This document shows, one piece after another, positions 1-10,166 of a DNA stretch of 64,000 nucleotides; positions within the stretch are counted from its first letter, which is position 1; each line of letters opens with the position of its first letter. Where the stretch lies: positions 62,001 to 126,000 of the forward strand of contig NZ_JARBJP010000004.1 of NCBI RefSeq assembly GCF_029309905.1. Reading direction: 5' to 3'. The notes beneath the pieces are model-generated. The model saw nothing but the letters and a program-made list of their open reading frames with translations, was not told where the DNA came from and ran no database searches. Made by a program: the position numbers and the translations under genes. The stretch comes from Brytella acorum. GTDB taxonomy: Bacteria; Pseudomonadota; Alphaproteobacteria; Acetobacterales; Acetobacteraceae.

Positions 1-67
1 GCGGCGTCGTATTGATCGCCGAGACAACCTCGTCTTCCTCTCCACCCCCTCCGACGTTCATTCCCAT
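1..67 (-). CDS. exbD: ExbD biopolymer transport protein, N-terminal fragment
   Basis: Partial gene cut by the window edge. The minus strand from an ATG two bases beyond the exbB stop reads MGMNVGGGGEEDEV followed by SAINTTP. A short Gly/Glu-rich cytoplasmic leader followed by an INxTP-type segment is the usual start of alphaproteobacterial ExbD, just ahead of its single membrane helix. ExbD works with ExbB and TonB to pass the proton-motive force to outer-membrane receptors. It is the third gene of tonB-exbB-exbD. Only 22 codons are visible, so the call rests on this leader and on the neighbours. Confidence 0.75.
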   Translation of the reverse strand, partial: MGMNVGGGGEEDEVVSAINTTP

Positions 68-69
68 GA

Positions 70-1110
70 TTACGCAATCCGCTCGCTGGTGGTTGTGGTG
101 ACCGACGCATCATTGCCACGCACGGTCGGAAGTGCACCGTGGCGGAAGCCGCCCATCAGGACGGACTGGACGTCAGCGGAGAAGTTGCGAACGCGATCCA
201 TGGCGCTCTTGTTACGACGCACGAGCAGGTTGTAACCCAACACGGCCGGAACAGCGGTCGCAAGACCGATCGCGGTCATGATCAGCGATTCACCAACCGG
301 ACCGGCAACCTTGTCGATCGATGCCTGACCGGACGTGCCGATGGCGACGAGGGCGTGATAGATACCCCACACCGTGCCGAACAGACCGACGAACGGCGAG
401 GTCGAGCCGACCGTTCCAAGGAATGCGAGACCGCCCTGCAGACGCGTGTTGATCGTATCGACAGCGCGCTGGATGGAGATGGCTGTCCAGCTGTGAAGAT
501 CGATCGAGTCCCGCATGGAGCCCTCATGGTGCTCGGCGGCCACGATGCCGGTCTCGGCAACATAGCGGAACGGCGAAGACTGCTTCAGCGTCGCCGCGCC
601 TTCCTGGACGCTGCTCTTGGTCCAGAAGACCTTGGCTGCTTCCTTGGAAGCGGCGAACACCTTCGCCTGCTCGAGGAACTTGGTGACCATGATGATCCAG
701 GTGCCAGCCGACATGATCACCAGGATGACCAGAACGCTGCGGGCAATAGCATCGCCATTACCCCAAAGGGCTTTCAGGCCATATGGGTTTTCTGCCGGCT
801 CCGCGGCGGCAGCGTCGGCCGGCGGAGGAGCATCGGCACCGGGCGCCGGGGCGGCAGCATCGGGAGCAGGCGTCGGCGCCGGAGCAGAAGCATCGGGAGA
901 GCTCGGCGCGGCATCTGCCGGAGCCGCGGGAGCCGGGGCCGCAGCGTCAGGCGCGGGCGTCGCAGGAGCCTGAGCAGGCGCTGCGTTCGGATCTGTGGTC
1001 GGGGCTTCCTGCGCGAGAGCGACGACCGGCATGGCGACGGCCTGGGCTACGGCCAGCGTCACTGCCAGGGCCGGGGCGGCGAGAGCGGGAAGGCGGAACA
1101 GTCTCGTCAT
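70..1110 (-). CDS. exbB: ExbB-type proton channel subunit (MotA/TolQ/ExbB family)
   Basis: 346 aa. It has an N-terminal signal-type hydrophobic stretch (about 1-34), a low-complexity Ala/Pro linker (about 35-105), a first membrane helix near 122-142, then the conserved MotA/TolQ/ExbB core with two helices (about 228-258 and 277-300) containing the SPFVGLFGTVWGI segment. The long Ala/Pro extension with a signal sequence marks the large ExbB variant rather than the roughly 240-aa enterobacterial form. ExbB forms the pentameric inner-membrane channel that energises TonB. I prefer the ATG at 1110 (AGAGGA ten bases upstream) to an in-frame TTG at 1119. It follows tonB and precedes exbD by two bases. 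A TolQ role is unlikely because tonB is adjacent. Confidence 0.9.
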   Translation of the reverse strand: MTRLFRLPALAAPALAVTLAVAQAVAMPVVALAQEAPTTDPNAAPAQAPATPAPDAAAPAPAAPADAAPSSPDASAPAPTPAPDAAAPAPGADAPPPADAAAAEPAENPYGLKALWGNGDAIARSVLVILVIMSAGTWIIMVTKFLEQAKVFAASKEAAKVFWTKSSVQEGAATLKQSSPFRYVAETGIVAAEHHEGSMRDSIDLHSWTAISIQRAVDTINTRLQGGLAFLGTVGSTSPFVGLFGTVWGIYHALVAIGTSGQASIDKVAGPVGESLIMTAIGLATAVPAVLGYNLLVRRNKSAMDRVRNFSADVQSVLMGGFRHGALPTVRGNDASVTTTTSERIA

Positions 1111-1323
1111 TAACTCCAAATCCTCTGAGATAGAGCCCTCCCGGAAGGGGACTCTGGCAGCACCGCCCCGGACACCCCGGAACGGTCCGTGAAGTCATCG
1201 GTTGAGTCCCGAACATCGGAACCACCGCTGAAAATCGGGTCGAACCTCCGTCACCGGCGGCCCGACAGTTATATTTAAAGAGCAGATCGCGTTGCGAGGA
1301 ACACGATACCTGCCCCCGCCTGA

Positions 1324-2001
<678 letters not shown>

Positions 2002-2494
2002 CGAATGAGACCCTCCCAAAACCCTCGATCGTCCAGTACCCCGCTTTTTTTCAAAAGTGGGGCGTGCGCAACGCAACTGCTTCGCAGCTGATACGTTGTA
2101 CCTGGTGGATCAGAGCGCTCCCGCATCCACGGGAACCGCGTCGATCGACCAGGCCATACCTCAAGAGCATGGCACCTGTGCGATTTGGGCAAATCTATGG
2201 CCCAGGTGTCAAGCCGCTTTCGGCATCCATTTTTTATCGGAACCCGTCATCGTAACGATGTGACACAGGCTTACCGCCCGCACATGAGAGCCGTTTGAAC
2301 GGTGTTCTGCAAGTGTAATATTAATGACTTCGTTCTCAAAGCCGCAGATTTTTTTTCATTTAATATCGTACAGGCGCATCAAACAGTACGATTCTGATAA
2401 AATCGCTTCATCAGACACCGCACGCCGAAGAAGGGGACGGACACGTCCGCTCCCCCGACGATGCGGCACATCATCATCTGAAAAAACGTATACT
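2002..2494. other. Intergenic region between prfB and tonB
   Basis: About 490 bases with no convincing gene. It should hold the tonB promoter and regulatory sites. Visible structures are a nested inverted repeat (CACCTG at 2173-2178 and CAGGTG at 2203-2208 around GATTTG/CAAATC at 2182-2195), a hairpin at about 2040-2063 (CCCCGCTTTT / AAAAGTGGGG with one G-T pair) just upstream of the tonB start, and the prfB terminator candidate. I saw no convincing Fur box. Confidence 0.5.
2433..2455 (-). terminator. Probable terminator hairpin after prfB
   Basis: GGGGACGGAC (2433-2442) can pair with GTCCGCTCCC (2445-2454) with a small bulge, forming a GC-rich hairpin about 40 bases past the prfB stop. On the minus strand it is followed by CTTCTTC, a weak pyrimidine tract, so termination may be Rho-assisted. 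Confidence 0.45.
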
Positions 2495-3626
2495 TTATTG
2501 TGCGTTGGCACTCGCCTCGGATCGTGTCGCCCCCACGCGCTCTGCCAGAGCCGCCGACATGAAGTCATCCAGCGCTCCATCGAGCACGGCGGTGGGGTTG
2601 CCTTTCTCGACTCCCGTACGAAGATCCTTGACCAGCTGATAGGGCGCCAGAACGTAAGAACGGATCTGGTGTCCCCAGCCGATGTCTGTTTTCGCGGCTT
2701 CCGTCTGGGCTGCGGCAGCTTCCCGTTTCTGCAACTCGGCTTCATAGAGTCGCGCCTTGAGCATCTGCATGGCCGTCGCGCGGTTCCGATGCTGGGAACG
2801 ATCTGTCTGGCACGCCACGACAATGCCTGTCGGCATATGCGTGATGCGAATCGCCGAATCGGTTTTGTTGACGTGCTGGCCGCCCGCGCCGGACGCACGG
2901 AAAGTATCGACCTTCAGATCGCCGTCATTGACCTCGATTTCGATCGTATCGTCGACCACGGGATAGACCCAGACGGAGGCAAAGGACGTCTGGCGACGCG
3001 CGGCGGCATCGAACGGCGAAATCCGGACGAGACGATGCACACCGGCTTCCGTCTTGAGCCAGCCATACGCATTCGCCCCGGAAACCTGCAAAGTCGCCGA
3101 CTTGATACCGGCCTGCTCGCCCTCGCTGGACTCCATCAACGTGACTTTATAACCGCGTTGCTCGGCCCACCGGGTATACATACGCAGCAGCATCTCGGCC
3201 CAGTCCTGGGCTTCGGTACCGCCAGCGCCCGCATTCACCTCGAGATAGCAGTCATTGCTATCGGCTTCGCCCGAGAGAAGGCTTTCAATCTGACGGGCAT
3301 GCGCCTGCTGAGCGAGGCCGCGCAACGTGGCAACGGCCTCGCCGACCGTGGCCTCGTCGCCTTCGGCTTCCGCCATTTCGGCAAGCTCAAGCATGTCGGA
3401 GGCATCACGTTCAATCTGCTGGACGCCTTCGACCTGCCCCGCCAGAAGCGTGCGCTCGCGCATCAGCTTCTGGGCGACATCGGCATCGTTCCACAGATCG
3501 GGGTCTTCGGCTCGGTGATTAAGCTCGGCTAGCCGCGCCTGGGATGCATCCCAGTCAAAGATGCCTCCTCAGCAGCGCCACCGACTGCTTGATCTGCTCG
3601 AATAGGGCCTCGGTTTCGGCCGACAT
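2495..3626 (-). CDS. prfB: Peptide chain release factor 2 (programmed +1 frameshift)
   Basis: RF2 reads UGA and UAA stop codons and triggers peptidyl-tRNA hydrolysis. A 23-codon first frame starts at ATG 3626 (AAGGAG seven bases upstream) and runs into an in-frame TGA at 3557-3555. The TGA lies in AGGAGG-CAT-CTT-TGA-C, the classic RF2 autoregulatory slip site with an internal Shine-Dalgarno three bases before CTT. After a +1 shift reading continues DWDASQARL and on to the stop at 2495, giving about 376 aa. The SPF anticodon-like motif (about 203-205) and the GGQ catalytic motif (about 248-250, in SGAGGQHVNK) are both present. The gene starts 26 bases after the mrcA stop. Annotation that ignores the shift will begin falsely at 3463. 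Confidence 0.97.
3554..3569 (-). promoter_or_regulatory. RF2 +1 programmed frameshift site
   Basis: The minus strand reads AGGAGGCATCTTTGAC. The Shine-Dalgarno-like AGGAGG, three-base spacer, CTT slip codon and TGA-C stop context match the known prfB recoding signal. Low RF2 lets the ribosome pause at TGA and slip forward, making more RF2. Confidence 0.95.
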
Positions 3627-3652
3627 GTCAAAACTCCTTTTTGAATGACGCC

Positions 3653-6424
3653 TTAGTACAGTCCGCCCACACCGATGTCACCCGTCTGCGCTGCCGGAGG
3701 CGTCGCTCCCGATTTGACTGGCTGACCGTTCTTCGCCACCGGCACGCCGTTCGGCCCGATGGTCTCCGAGCCAGTGCCCGCCGACAGAGTGTCTGCCGGT
3801 GCTGGTGCGGCGGCCATATCCGTTTCCGAATCGGAAATATTCTCCGCCCCCGTATCCGCCGCCGTCAGGGCTTCCGTCCCGGCCCCGAAGCCGTTGAGCG
3901 CGACGCTCATACCGGGCACCTGATCCGGCTTGAACGCATCCACCGCCATCATGCGACCCGTATCGTACCGGGCAAGGACCATCCCGTCGGGCTGCCGGAA
4001 GGAGAGTTTCGGACGCCCCTCGAAAACCGCCTTCATCATCTTGTTCCACATAGGTCCGGCGATGCGACCACCGGTTTCATTCTTGCCCAGCGAACGTGGC
4101 GTATCATAACCGACCCAGACAACGGTCACGACGTCGGGAGAAAAGCCTGCGAACCAGGCATCGTGAAAGTCCTGACTGGTACCGGTCTTGCCCGCGACCT
4201 CTCGATCGATGCCTTCTCCGGCCTGGGTTCCCGTGCCATGGCGAATGACGTCCTGCATCATCGTGGTGATCTGATAGGCGCTTTCGTCACTGGCGATACG
4301 CGGCCTGTTATCGGCAACCACCGGAACTTCCAGACTGCCCGCGACGGGCTCTGCCGGCGTGGCGGGAGGTACGGCCGACGGTACGGCGCCGCCACTGCCG
4401 CCACTGGCCGAATCTCCCGAGACCGGCTCCGATGGAGGGGGCGGCGCCAGAGCGGGAGGCGTCGGAGGGGCCTGCATCATCGTGCCCAAGGTCAGCGTCT
4501 GCCCCTGCGGCGTCCATATCAGATGTCCGTCGCGGTCCTGGACCGTATCGATCAGAGACGGCACCACGATGTGCCCCTCCGATGCAATGGAAGCATAGGC
4601 TGCGGTTTCACGCAGGACCGTCGTCTCGACGGCCCCGAGAGCCGCCGGAAGCACATGGGGCATCTGCTCGACCAGACCGGCCCGAATTGCCATGTCCGCG
4701 ACCGCTTTCATGCCGAGATGGGCGGCCAGCCGGATCGTGACAAGGTTACGACTTTCACGCAGGGCATCATGCAGGGTCGTCGGCCCCCAGTTGTCCTCCT
4801 CGTAGTTATGAGGGTGCCAGTCCCCATAGGAGACAGGCGCATCGTCAAATTTTTCCGATGGCGGAATGCCCTTCTCCATCGCCGTCAGATAGACGAACGG
4901 TTTGAACGACGAACCGGGCTGACGCAGGGCCTGCGTCGCGCGGTTGAACTGCGATTCACGGAACGACCAGCCGCCGACCATGGCCAGAACGCGCCCCGTG
5001 CGCACATCCATCGTCACGATCGCACCTTCGATGCCCGGCACCTGTCGAAGCCCGACGGAAGAGCCGCCCGCCTGAGGTTCGACCAGAACGAGGTCTCCGC
5101 TGCGCACGGCATGCGAGCGCATCCAGCCGCGATCCTTCGCCACGATCGTACCCGATTGCGGCGCGCCGTCCTCAAGCCAGCCGACCTCGGCTCTGGCGGG
5201 CGAGATCACCACAGCCAGACGCCACTGCTCGATCAGGCCGGGGGGCGCCTTCGCGGTTTTCAGAGCATGGCTCCAGCTTGAAGGGTCGGCCGCGACGTCA
5301 GCGTCGAGATGCCCGACCGGGCCGCGCCAGGCTTCGTGGGCGCGATCATAATCGACGAGGCCCTCACGCAGAACGCGGGTCGCCACGTTCTGCAGAACAG
5401 GATCAAGGCTGGTATGCACTTCCAGCCCGCTGCGGGTCGCCACGTCCTCTCCATATCGCTCGATAAGCTGGCGGCGCACTTCGGAGCCGAACCACTCCGA
5501 ATTGGCCAGCGGACCGAACCGGCGCGCATTGTGGGGAATGAGAGGCTCGGCCATTGCGGCGCGCTCCTCTTCGGATGTGATGGCCCCGATTTCGAACATC
5601 CGGCCGATCACGAGATTACGGCGCGCCGTCGCGGCGTCCGGATGCCGGAACGGATCGTAATTGCTGGGCGACTTGGGCAGTGCTGCGAGCGTCGCGGCTT
5701 CGGCGACGGTGAGCTGGTCCAGGGTCTTGTTGAAATAGGTCTGGGCCGCGGCCGCCACCCCATAGGCCCGGCTGCCCAGATAGATGCCGTTGAGATAGAT
5801 CTCGAGAATCTTGTCTTTGGGAAGGGTCTGTTCGATCCGCAACGCCAGGAGCATCTCCCTGAGCTTGCGGGAGATGGACAGCTCGTTGCTGTCGAGCACC
5901 ATATCGCGCGCGACCTGCTGCGTGATCGTCGAGGCGCCGATGGGTCGCTTGCCGTCGGCGCGCGTCAGATTGGTCATCTCCGCGCGCGCTATGGCCAGAG
6001 GGTCGATGCCCTTATGCGTATAGAAGTGCTGGTCTTCGATCGCGATGAAGGCGTTCTTGACGCGGGTGGGAATCGCGGTGATCGGCACGTAAATGCGCCG
6101 CTCGGCTGCCAGCTCGGCCATAAGGTGGTCATCGCCGGAATAGATCCGGCTGACGGTCGGCGGCTGGTAATGACGCAGACTGTCCACGCTCGGCAGCCCG
6201 GACGCCAGACCATCATATTTCTGCCAGACGACCAGCGTCGTCCCCGCGACGCCCACCAGGACGACGCCGGTCGTGACGGCCAGAATCTGCCGCCAGCGGC
6301 GAAAGCGCGGCCCTCCCGGTCCCCGGCCGCCGGATCGACGCCCTCCGAACAGCGATGGGCGGGAGCCGTTCCCCTTTCCCCCTCCATTGCCCGAGGGGGC
6401 GTCACGATGCCAGGCAAACGTCAT
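3653..6424 (-). CDS. mrcA: Penicillin-binding protein 1A (glycosyltransferase/transpeptidase)
   Basis: Bifunctional peptidoglycan synthase of about 923 aa: a short basic Gly/Arg-rich cytoplasmic tail, one membrane helix (ILAVTTGVVLVGVAG), a GT51 transglycosylase domain (EDQHFYTHKGID, GASTITQQ) and a class A transpeptidase domain with the catalytic SxxK in GSSFKPF, SRN and KTGTS. A Pro/Ala/Ser-rich insert lies before the KTGTS region and a low-complexity tail ends the protein. It polymerises and cross-links murein at the inner-membrane periplasmic face. The start is uncertain: ATG 6424 (MTFAWHRD) is chosen, but ATG 6460 (MILTPF) is possible and the frame stays open to 6571. prfB follows closely, probably in the same transcript. 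Confidence 0.93.
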   Translation of the reverse strand: MTFAWHRDAPSGNGGGKGNGSRPSLFGGRRSGGRGPGGPRFRRWRQILAVTTGVVLVGVAGTTLVVWQKYDGLASGLPSVDSLRHYQPPTVSRIYSGDDHLMAELAAERRIYVPITAIPTRVKNAFIAIEDQHFYTHKGIDPLAIARAEMTNLTRADGKRPIGASTITQQVARDMVLDSNELSISRKLREMLLALRIEQTLPKDKILEIYLNGIYLGSRAYGVAAAAQTYFNKTLDQLTVAEAATLAALPKSPSNYDPFRHPDAATARRNLVIGRMFEIGAITSEEERAAMAEPLIPHNARRFGPLANSEWFGSEVRRQLIERYGEDVATRSGLEVHTSLDPVLQNVATRVLREGLVDYDRAHEAWRGPVGHLDADVAADPSSWSHALKTAKAPPGLIEQWRLAVVISPARAEVGWLEDGAPQSGTIVAKDRGWMRSHAVRSGDLVLVEPQAGGSSVGLRQVPGIEGAIVTMDVRTGRVLAMVGGWSFRESQFNRATQALRQPGSSFKPFVYLTAMEKGIPPSEKFDDAPVSYGDWHPHNYEEDNWGPTTLHDALRESRNLVTIRLAAHLGMKAVADMAIRAGLVEQMPHVLPAALGAVETTVLRETAAYASIASEGHIVVPSLIDTVQDRDGHLIWTPQGQTLTLGTMMQAPPTPPALAPPPPSEPVSGDSASGGSGGAVPSAVPPATPAEPVAGSLEVPVVADNRPRIASDESAYQITTMMQDVIRHGTGTQAGEGIDREVAGKTGTSQDFHDAWFAGFSPDVVTVVWVGYDTPRSLGKNETGGRIAGPMWNKMMKAVFEGRPKLSFRQPDGMVLARYDTGRMMAVDAFKPDQVPGMSVALNGFGAGTEALTAADTGAENISDSETDMAAAPAPADTLSAGTGSETIGPNGVPVAKNGQPVKSGATPPAAQTGDIGVGGLY

Positions 6425-6657
6425 GAAAGCCGAAGGTCCAAAAAACGGGGTTAAGATCATTCTGCGCTTTGTAGCATCGCCGCTGTCGTCCGTCGCCTCC
6501 CGGCTCCGGCAACATTCGGAACCGGCACGATTGCGACCGGCGCGGGTAAAGCTGGTCCATGAAGAAAGCAAAACAAGGGCGCGGTCCCCCGGCTCGCCAA
6601 AGGCCGCCGGTCCGCGCTGTCAGCCGGAAAAAAAGGGACAGCCCCTGATCCGATGGC

Positions 6658-8304
6658 TTAAGCCGACAGGACCCGGCTGATCACTTCCTGCGCCTCGTCC
6701 TGGATCTCCCTGAGATGTTCGGGGCTTTTGAAACTTTCGGCATAGATTTTATAGACATCCTCCGTGCCCGACGGGCGCGCGGCGAACCAGCCGTCTTTCG
6801 TCGTCACCTTCAGCCCGCCGATCGCAGCCCCGTTGCCCGGAGCGGTGGTCAGCTTCGCCGTGATCGTCTCGCCAGCCAGAGTATCGCCCGGATATTGCTC
6901 GGGCGAGAGCTTCGACAGCTGGGCTTTCTGCTCCGGCGTCGCGGCGGCGTCGATCCGCGCATAATAGGGCGTGCCGAGTCGAGCCGCGATTTCATGGTAA
7001 TGCTCGCTGGGATTCTTACCGGTTTTTGCGGTGATCTCTGCGGCCAGAAGCCCGAGAATGAGACCGTCCTTGTCCGTGGTCCAGACCGTGCCGTCACGGC
7101 GCAGGAACGTCGCCCCCGCGCTTTCTTCACCGCCAAAGCCGAGCGAACCATCCATCAGACCGGGCACGAACCATTTAAGCCCCACGGGCACCTCGACCAG
7201 TTTCCGCCCCAGCTCCGCCGCCACCCGGTCGATCAGGCCGCTACTGACCAATGTCTTGCCGATGCCGAGATCAGCGCCCCAGTCGGGCCGGTTCCGGTAA
7301 AGATAGGCGATCGCCACGGCGAGATAATGATTCGGATTCAGCAATCCGTCCGGCAGCGCGACGATGCCGTGACGGTCCGCATCCGTGTCATTCGCAAAGG
7401 CAACGTCGAACTGGCGGCCCATGCTGATCAGACGGGCCATCGCATAAGGTGACGAACAATCCATGCGGATCTGTCCATCCCAGTCTGCCGTCATGAAGCC
7501 GAATTGCGGATCGACTTCCGTACTGACGATCGTCGCATCAAGGCCATAGCGGTCGATGATGGGCTGCCAGTAGGCGACGGCTGCGCCGCCAAGTGGATCA
7601 ATCCCGATCCTGACGCCCGCGTCGCGAATGGCCGCCATGTCGATGACCGAGTCCAGATCCGCCACGTAGGGCGTGACGAAATCATAGCGGGTCACGCAGC
7701 TTTGGTGGATCGCCTCGTCGAACGGCAGACGTTTCACGTCTTTCAGCCCGTCCATCAGAAAGCCGTTGGCGAGATCCTGAACCGCCTTGGTGATGGACGT
7801 ATCCGCGGGGCCGCCATTGGGTGGGTTGTATTTGAAGCCCCCATCGACCGGCGGATTATGCGACGGGGTTACGACGATGCCGTCCGCCAGACCGCCGGTT
7901 CGGCCTCTGTTATATGTGAGAATGGCGTGAGAGATGACCGGGGTCGGCGTGTAGCCGTCATTCTGGTCGATATGCACGGCGATGCCGTGAGCTGCGAGAA
8001 CCTCCACGGCGGTTCGCTGAGCCGGAGCGGAGACGGCATGACTGTCGATCCCCAAAAAGAGCGGACCGTCAATGCCTTCAGCCTTGCGATGTCGCGCGAT
8101 CGCCTCGCAGATCGCCAGGATATGATTCTCGTTGAAGCTCGTATGGAGTGGCGAGCCCCGATGACCTGAAGTGCCGAACGATACGCGCTGGGTGGCGACC
8201 GCTGGGTCCGGCTTGCGCTCGTAATAGGCAGCGATCAGAGCCGGAATATCCGCGAGATCCGACGCGGGAAGCCGCTTTCCGGCCAGGGGACTGATGTTTG
8301 CCAT
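6658..8304 (-). CDS. pgm: Phosphoglucomutase (alpha-D-glucose phosphate specific)
   Basis: 548 aa, the length of the bacterial Pgm family. Interconverts glucose-1-phosphate and glucose-6-phosphate, supplying UDP-glucose and dTDP-sugar synthesis. All active-site motifs are present: the phosphoserine loop VTPSHNPP, the metal-binding NDTDADRHG, the sugar-binding GGEESAG and the phosphate-binding ARPSGTED near the C-terminus. Cytoplasmic. It is monocistronic as far as the sequence shows. Functionally it links to the rfbBACD dTDP-rhamnose operon 36 kb away, which uses glucose-1-phosphate. Confidence 0.96.
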   Translation of the reverse strand: MANISPLAGKRLPASDLADIPALIAAYYERKPDPAVATQRVSFGTSGHRGSPLHTSFNENHILAICEAIARHRKAEGIDGPLFLGIDSHAVSAPAQRTAVEVLAAHGIAVHIDQNDGYTPTPVISHAILTYNRGRTGGLADGIVVTPSHNPPVDGGFKYNPPNGGPADTSITKAVQDLANGFLMDGLKDVKRLPFDEAIHQSCVTRYDFVTPYVADLDSVIDMAAIRDAGVRIGIDPLGGAAVAYWQPIIDRYGLDATIVSTEVDPQFGFMTADWDGQIRMDCSSPYAMARLISMGRQFDVAFANDTDADRHGIVALPDGLLNPNHYLAVAIAYLYRNRPDWGADLGIGKTLVSSGLIDRVAAELGRKLVEVPVGLKWFVPGLMDGSLGFGGEESAGATFLRRDGTVWTTDKDGLILGLLAAEITAKTGKNPSEHYHEIAARLGTPYYARIDAAATPEQKAQLSKLSPEQYPGDTLAGETITAKLTTAPGNGAAIGGLKVTTKDGWFAARPSGTEDVYKIYAESFKSPEHLREIQDEAQEVISRVLSA

Positions 8305-8759
8305 GATGAATAACGGTCCTCGCGAAACTGTTGAACGATAGGTTGCCGGTTAACAAACAACCTCTGCGACGGGCGGTCCAGCCCCATGGGCTGTTTTGGG
8401 CGGCAGAGTTCTTGTAGCGGTTTGGGAGATGAACGTGGCAACCGCATGAGCCGTTGCGTTTCAGACCGATTAAGGAAAGCAGCGGGTCTCCCATTCCGGG
8501 CGCTCCACAGTTTCGCATCTCTGCGGAAGGTATCCATACAAGCGGGATCGGTGTTCCGGGGGATACGAAAAGAGTGGAATAGTCAGGCCAGCCCGCCGCG
8601 AACAAAGAGTGTACGCAAGATCCTGGCGCCGGAAAAAAGACGTCTGGATTTCGGCACGGACAATGTGGCCGCATTTGATGGCCTCGATGGTTCACACTGC
8701 CCAGTGATCATCGTAGGGTGAGGGCAAGCTGATTGTCATCGGACCGAGAAAGACGTCTC
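8305..8759. other. Intergenic region between pgm and the glycosyltransferase island
   Basis: 455 bases with divergent flanking genes. No convincing gene. A small hairpin (CAGCCC, loop CAT, GGGCTG at 8379-8393) followed by TTTT is visible but no plus-strand gene precedes it. This is the left boundary of the AT-richer island that begins near 8760. Confidence 0.5.
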
Positions 8760-9848
8760 ATGAAAAAACATGAAATACTATCTTTACCCATGAGAGATAT
8801 ATCCGAAACCGGATTGCCTTTCGTCGAATTGGCGAAAAGCTCGATGGCAATTAATATGACTTTCCATTCTATTTTGGGTGTGACAGACGGAGACGCACTG
8901 ATGTCTCTTCATCGCAACCCGATTTACGAAGCTGTTGGTTATTACGTCGCTTCAAACGCCATGGTCACTTATGATGGAACAATCATTTATAACGATAACA
9001 TAGTTTCTTCTCCTACATTAAATGTCTCTGAATTAAACAGGCACGTTCTTGAGCACTTTCTTGAAGGAGAACTTCCCCTTCTTCATCCGATCGGCGGATT
9101 GTCGGTTGTACTCTATGGTTTCGGGTGGGTCGTTTATGGACACTGGCTGGTAGAGTTTTTCACACGGGTATACACGGTTCATGCCTTTGGGATGGATCTG
9201 AATAAGATTACCTGGATACTACCGAATGATGTCCCCCAATATGTCCTCTCTTTTCTCAGTAAAATTGGCATCCGAAAAGAGAGTCTTTTCCTCTTTGACC
9301 ATAAACGTGAGATCGTATGCTGCGAAAATCTCTTGATTCCTGTAAATCTATGCAAGTCCTCATCTAACGCACATCCGCTTTTCGAAAAATATTGTCAGTG
9401 GTTTAGAAAATTATGCGTCGGTCATGAAGCCGCGCTCGATAAATGTAACAAGCTGTTTGTCACTCGGAAATCGTTCACAAACCATCGTCCGGTCGTGAAT
9501 GGAGATGAGTTAAAAGAAATCTCACAGGAGTTCGGCTACCAGGTATTCTCGCCAGAGACTATGTCTCTTGATGAACAGATTGAGATTTTCTCGACGGCAG
9601 CGAGTATTGCTGGGGAATACGGATCTGGACTGCACAACTCAATTTTCGCTCCCGAGCATGCGGTTATTACGGCGTTGCGTATTAATCGTCAGGCATTTGG
9701 CTTTGTGCAGAGCTCCCTCGCAGCCGCAGGTGGGCAGACGATGTCTTATGTGTTCGGTGAAGAGCGAGACGATGGACTCTATATCCGCCCCGACTGGTAT
9801 CGTACCGCCCTTCAATATGCGGATGACAGCATAAACTCTCGTTTTTAA
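8760..9848 (+). CDS. Family 61-type glycosyltransferase (DUF563-like)
   Basis: 362 aa. The C-terminal half resembles the GT61/DUF563 family of capsular-polysaccharide-associated transferases: a GHWLVEF segment (about 126), a predicted sugar-nucleotide fold, a KLFVTRKSFTNHRPVVNGDEL segment corresponding to the usual 'ISRxxxxxRxxxNE' element, and GEYGSGLHNSIFAPE (about 285), equivalent to the HGAGLxNxxF motif. It probably acts at the cytoplasmic side on a surface glycan; the donor and acceptor are unknown. Codons are clearly more AT-rich than in flanking genes, suggesting transfer. The start is uncertain: ATG 8760 has a poor ribosome-binding site, whereas an in-frame TTG at 8733 has GAGGG upstream. 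Confidence 0.72.
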   Translation: MKKHEILSLPMRDISETGLPFVELAKSSMAINMTFHSILGVTDGDALMSLHRNPIYEAVGYYVASNAMVTYDGTIIYNDNIVSSPTLNVSELNRHVLEHFLEGELPLLHPIGGLSVVLYGFGWVVYGHWLVEFFTRVYTVHAFGMDLNKITWILPNDVPQYVLSFLSKIGIRKESLFLFDHKREIVCCENLLIPVNLCKSSSNAHPLFEKYCQWFRKLCVGHEAALDKCNKLFVTRKSFTNHRPVVNGDELKEISQEFGYQVFSPETMSLDEQIEIFSTAASIAGEYGSGLHNSIFAPEHAVITALRINRQAFGFVQSSLAAAGGQTMSYVFGEERDDGLYIRPDWYRTALQYADDSINSRF

Positions 9849-9990
9849 CGTTCGGGCATCTTCGAGAAGACTGTTTTCTGGCGGAAAGCACGGCCGAAGA
9901 TATTCGGCTATCGCCTCTCGGGAAAATACTCCCGGGCCATCTGCCGTTGCCCGACACTTGCCTGGCACGAAAAGATCAGAGTGCATTCCT

Positions 9991-10020
9991 GGCCCTGACG
10001 CATAAAAATCATTCAGGGCT
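9991..10020 (+). terminator. Hairpin after the family 61 glycosyltransferase gene
   Basis: GCCCTGA (9992-9998) pairs with TCAGGGC (10013-10019), 14-base loop, followed by a weak pyrimidine-rich TCTCACCTC. A possible terminator separating the glycosyltransferase transcript from the next promoter. Confidence 0.4.
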
Positions 10021-10093
10021 TCTCACCTCATGACGAAAACCCCTGCACAGATGCTCCACGAAGAACCACGGACCTTATCGAAGTCATTTTTGA

Positions 10094-10122
10094 TTGACTT
10101 TGTAGCACAAAAAGTGTATTAT
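10094..10122 (+). promoter_or_regulatory. Near-consensus sigma-70 promoter
   Basis: TTGACT (10094-10099), a 17-base spacer, then TATTAT (10117-10122). This is one mismatch from consensus in each box with ideal spacing, giving a predicted start near 10129 and a leader of about 38 bases before the ATG at 10167. It is one of the two best promoters seen in the window (the other precedes rpsD) and lies in AT-rich DNA. Confidence 0.8.
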
Positions 10123-10166
10123 ATTCTTATGATGCCATATTTGCATCATTTTAGGGAAAAATATAA

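Larger units (their letters stand above)
9849..10166. other. Intergenic region with terminator candidate and promoter
   Basis: 318 bases between two plus-strand genes. It holds the hairpin at 9991-10020 and the promoter at 10094-10122 listed separately. No other gene seen. Confidence 0.6.

Noticed and set aside
2324-3532. 402-codon plus-strand frame opposite prfB
   Set aside because: Antisense to RF2 with no recognisable motif.
3463-3626. prfB as a frameshifted pseudogene or sequencing error
   Set aside because: The shift lies exactly at the known RF2 recoding signal with its internal Shine-Dalgarno.
3641-5281. 546-codon plus-strand frame opposite mrcA
   Set aside because: Arg/His-rich shadow of penicillin-binding protein 1A.
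8379-8393. CAGCCC-CAT-GGGCTG hairpin followed by TTTT as a terminator
   Set aside because: No plus-strand gene lies upstream and the stem is short, so a terminator function has no support.
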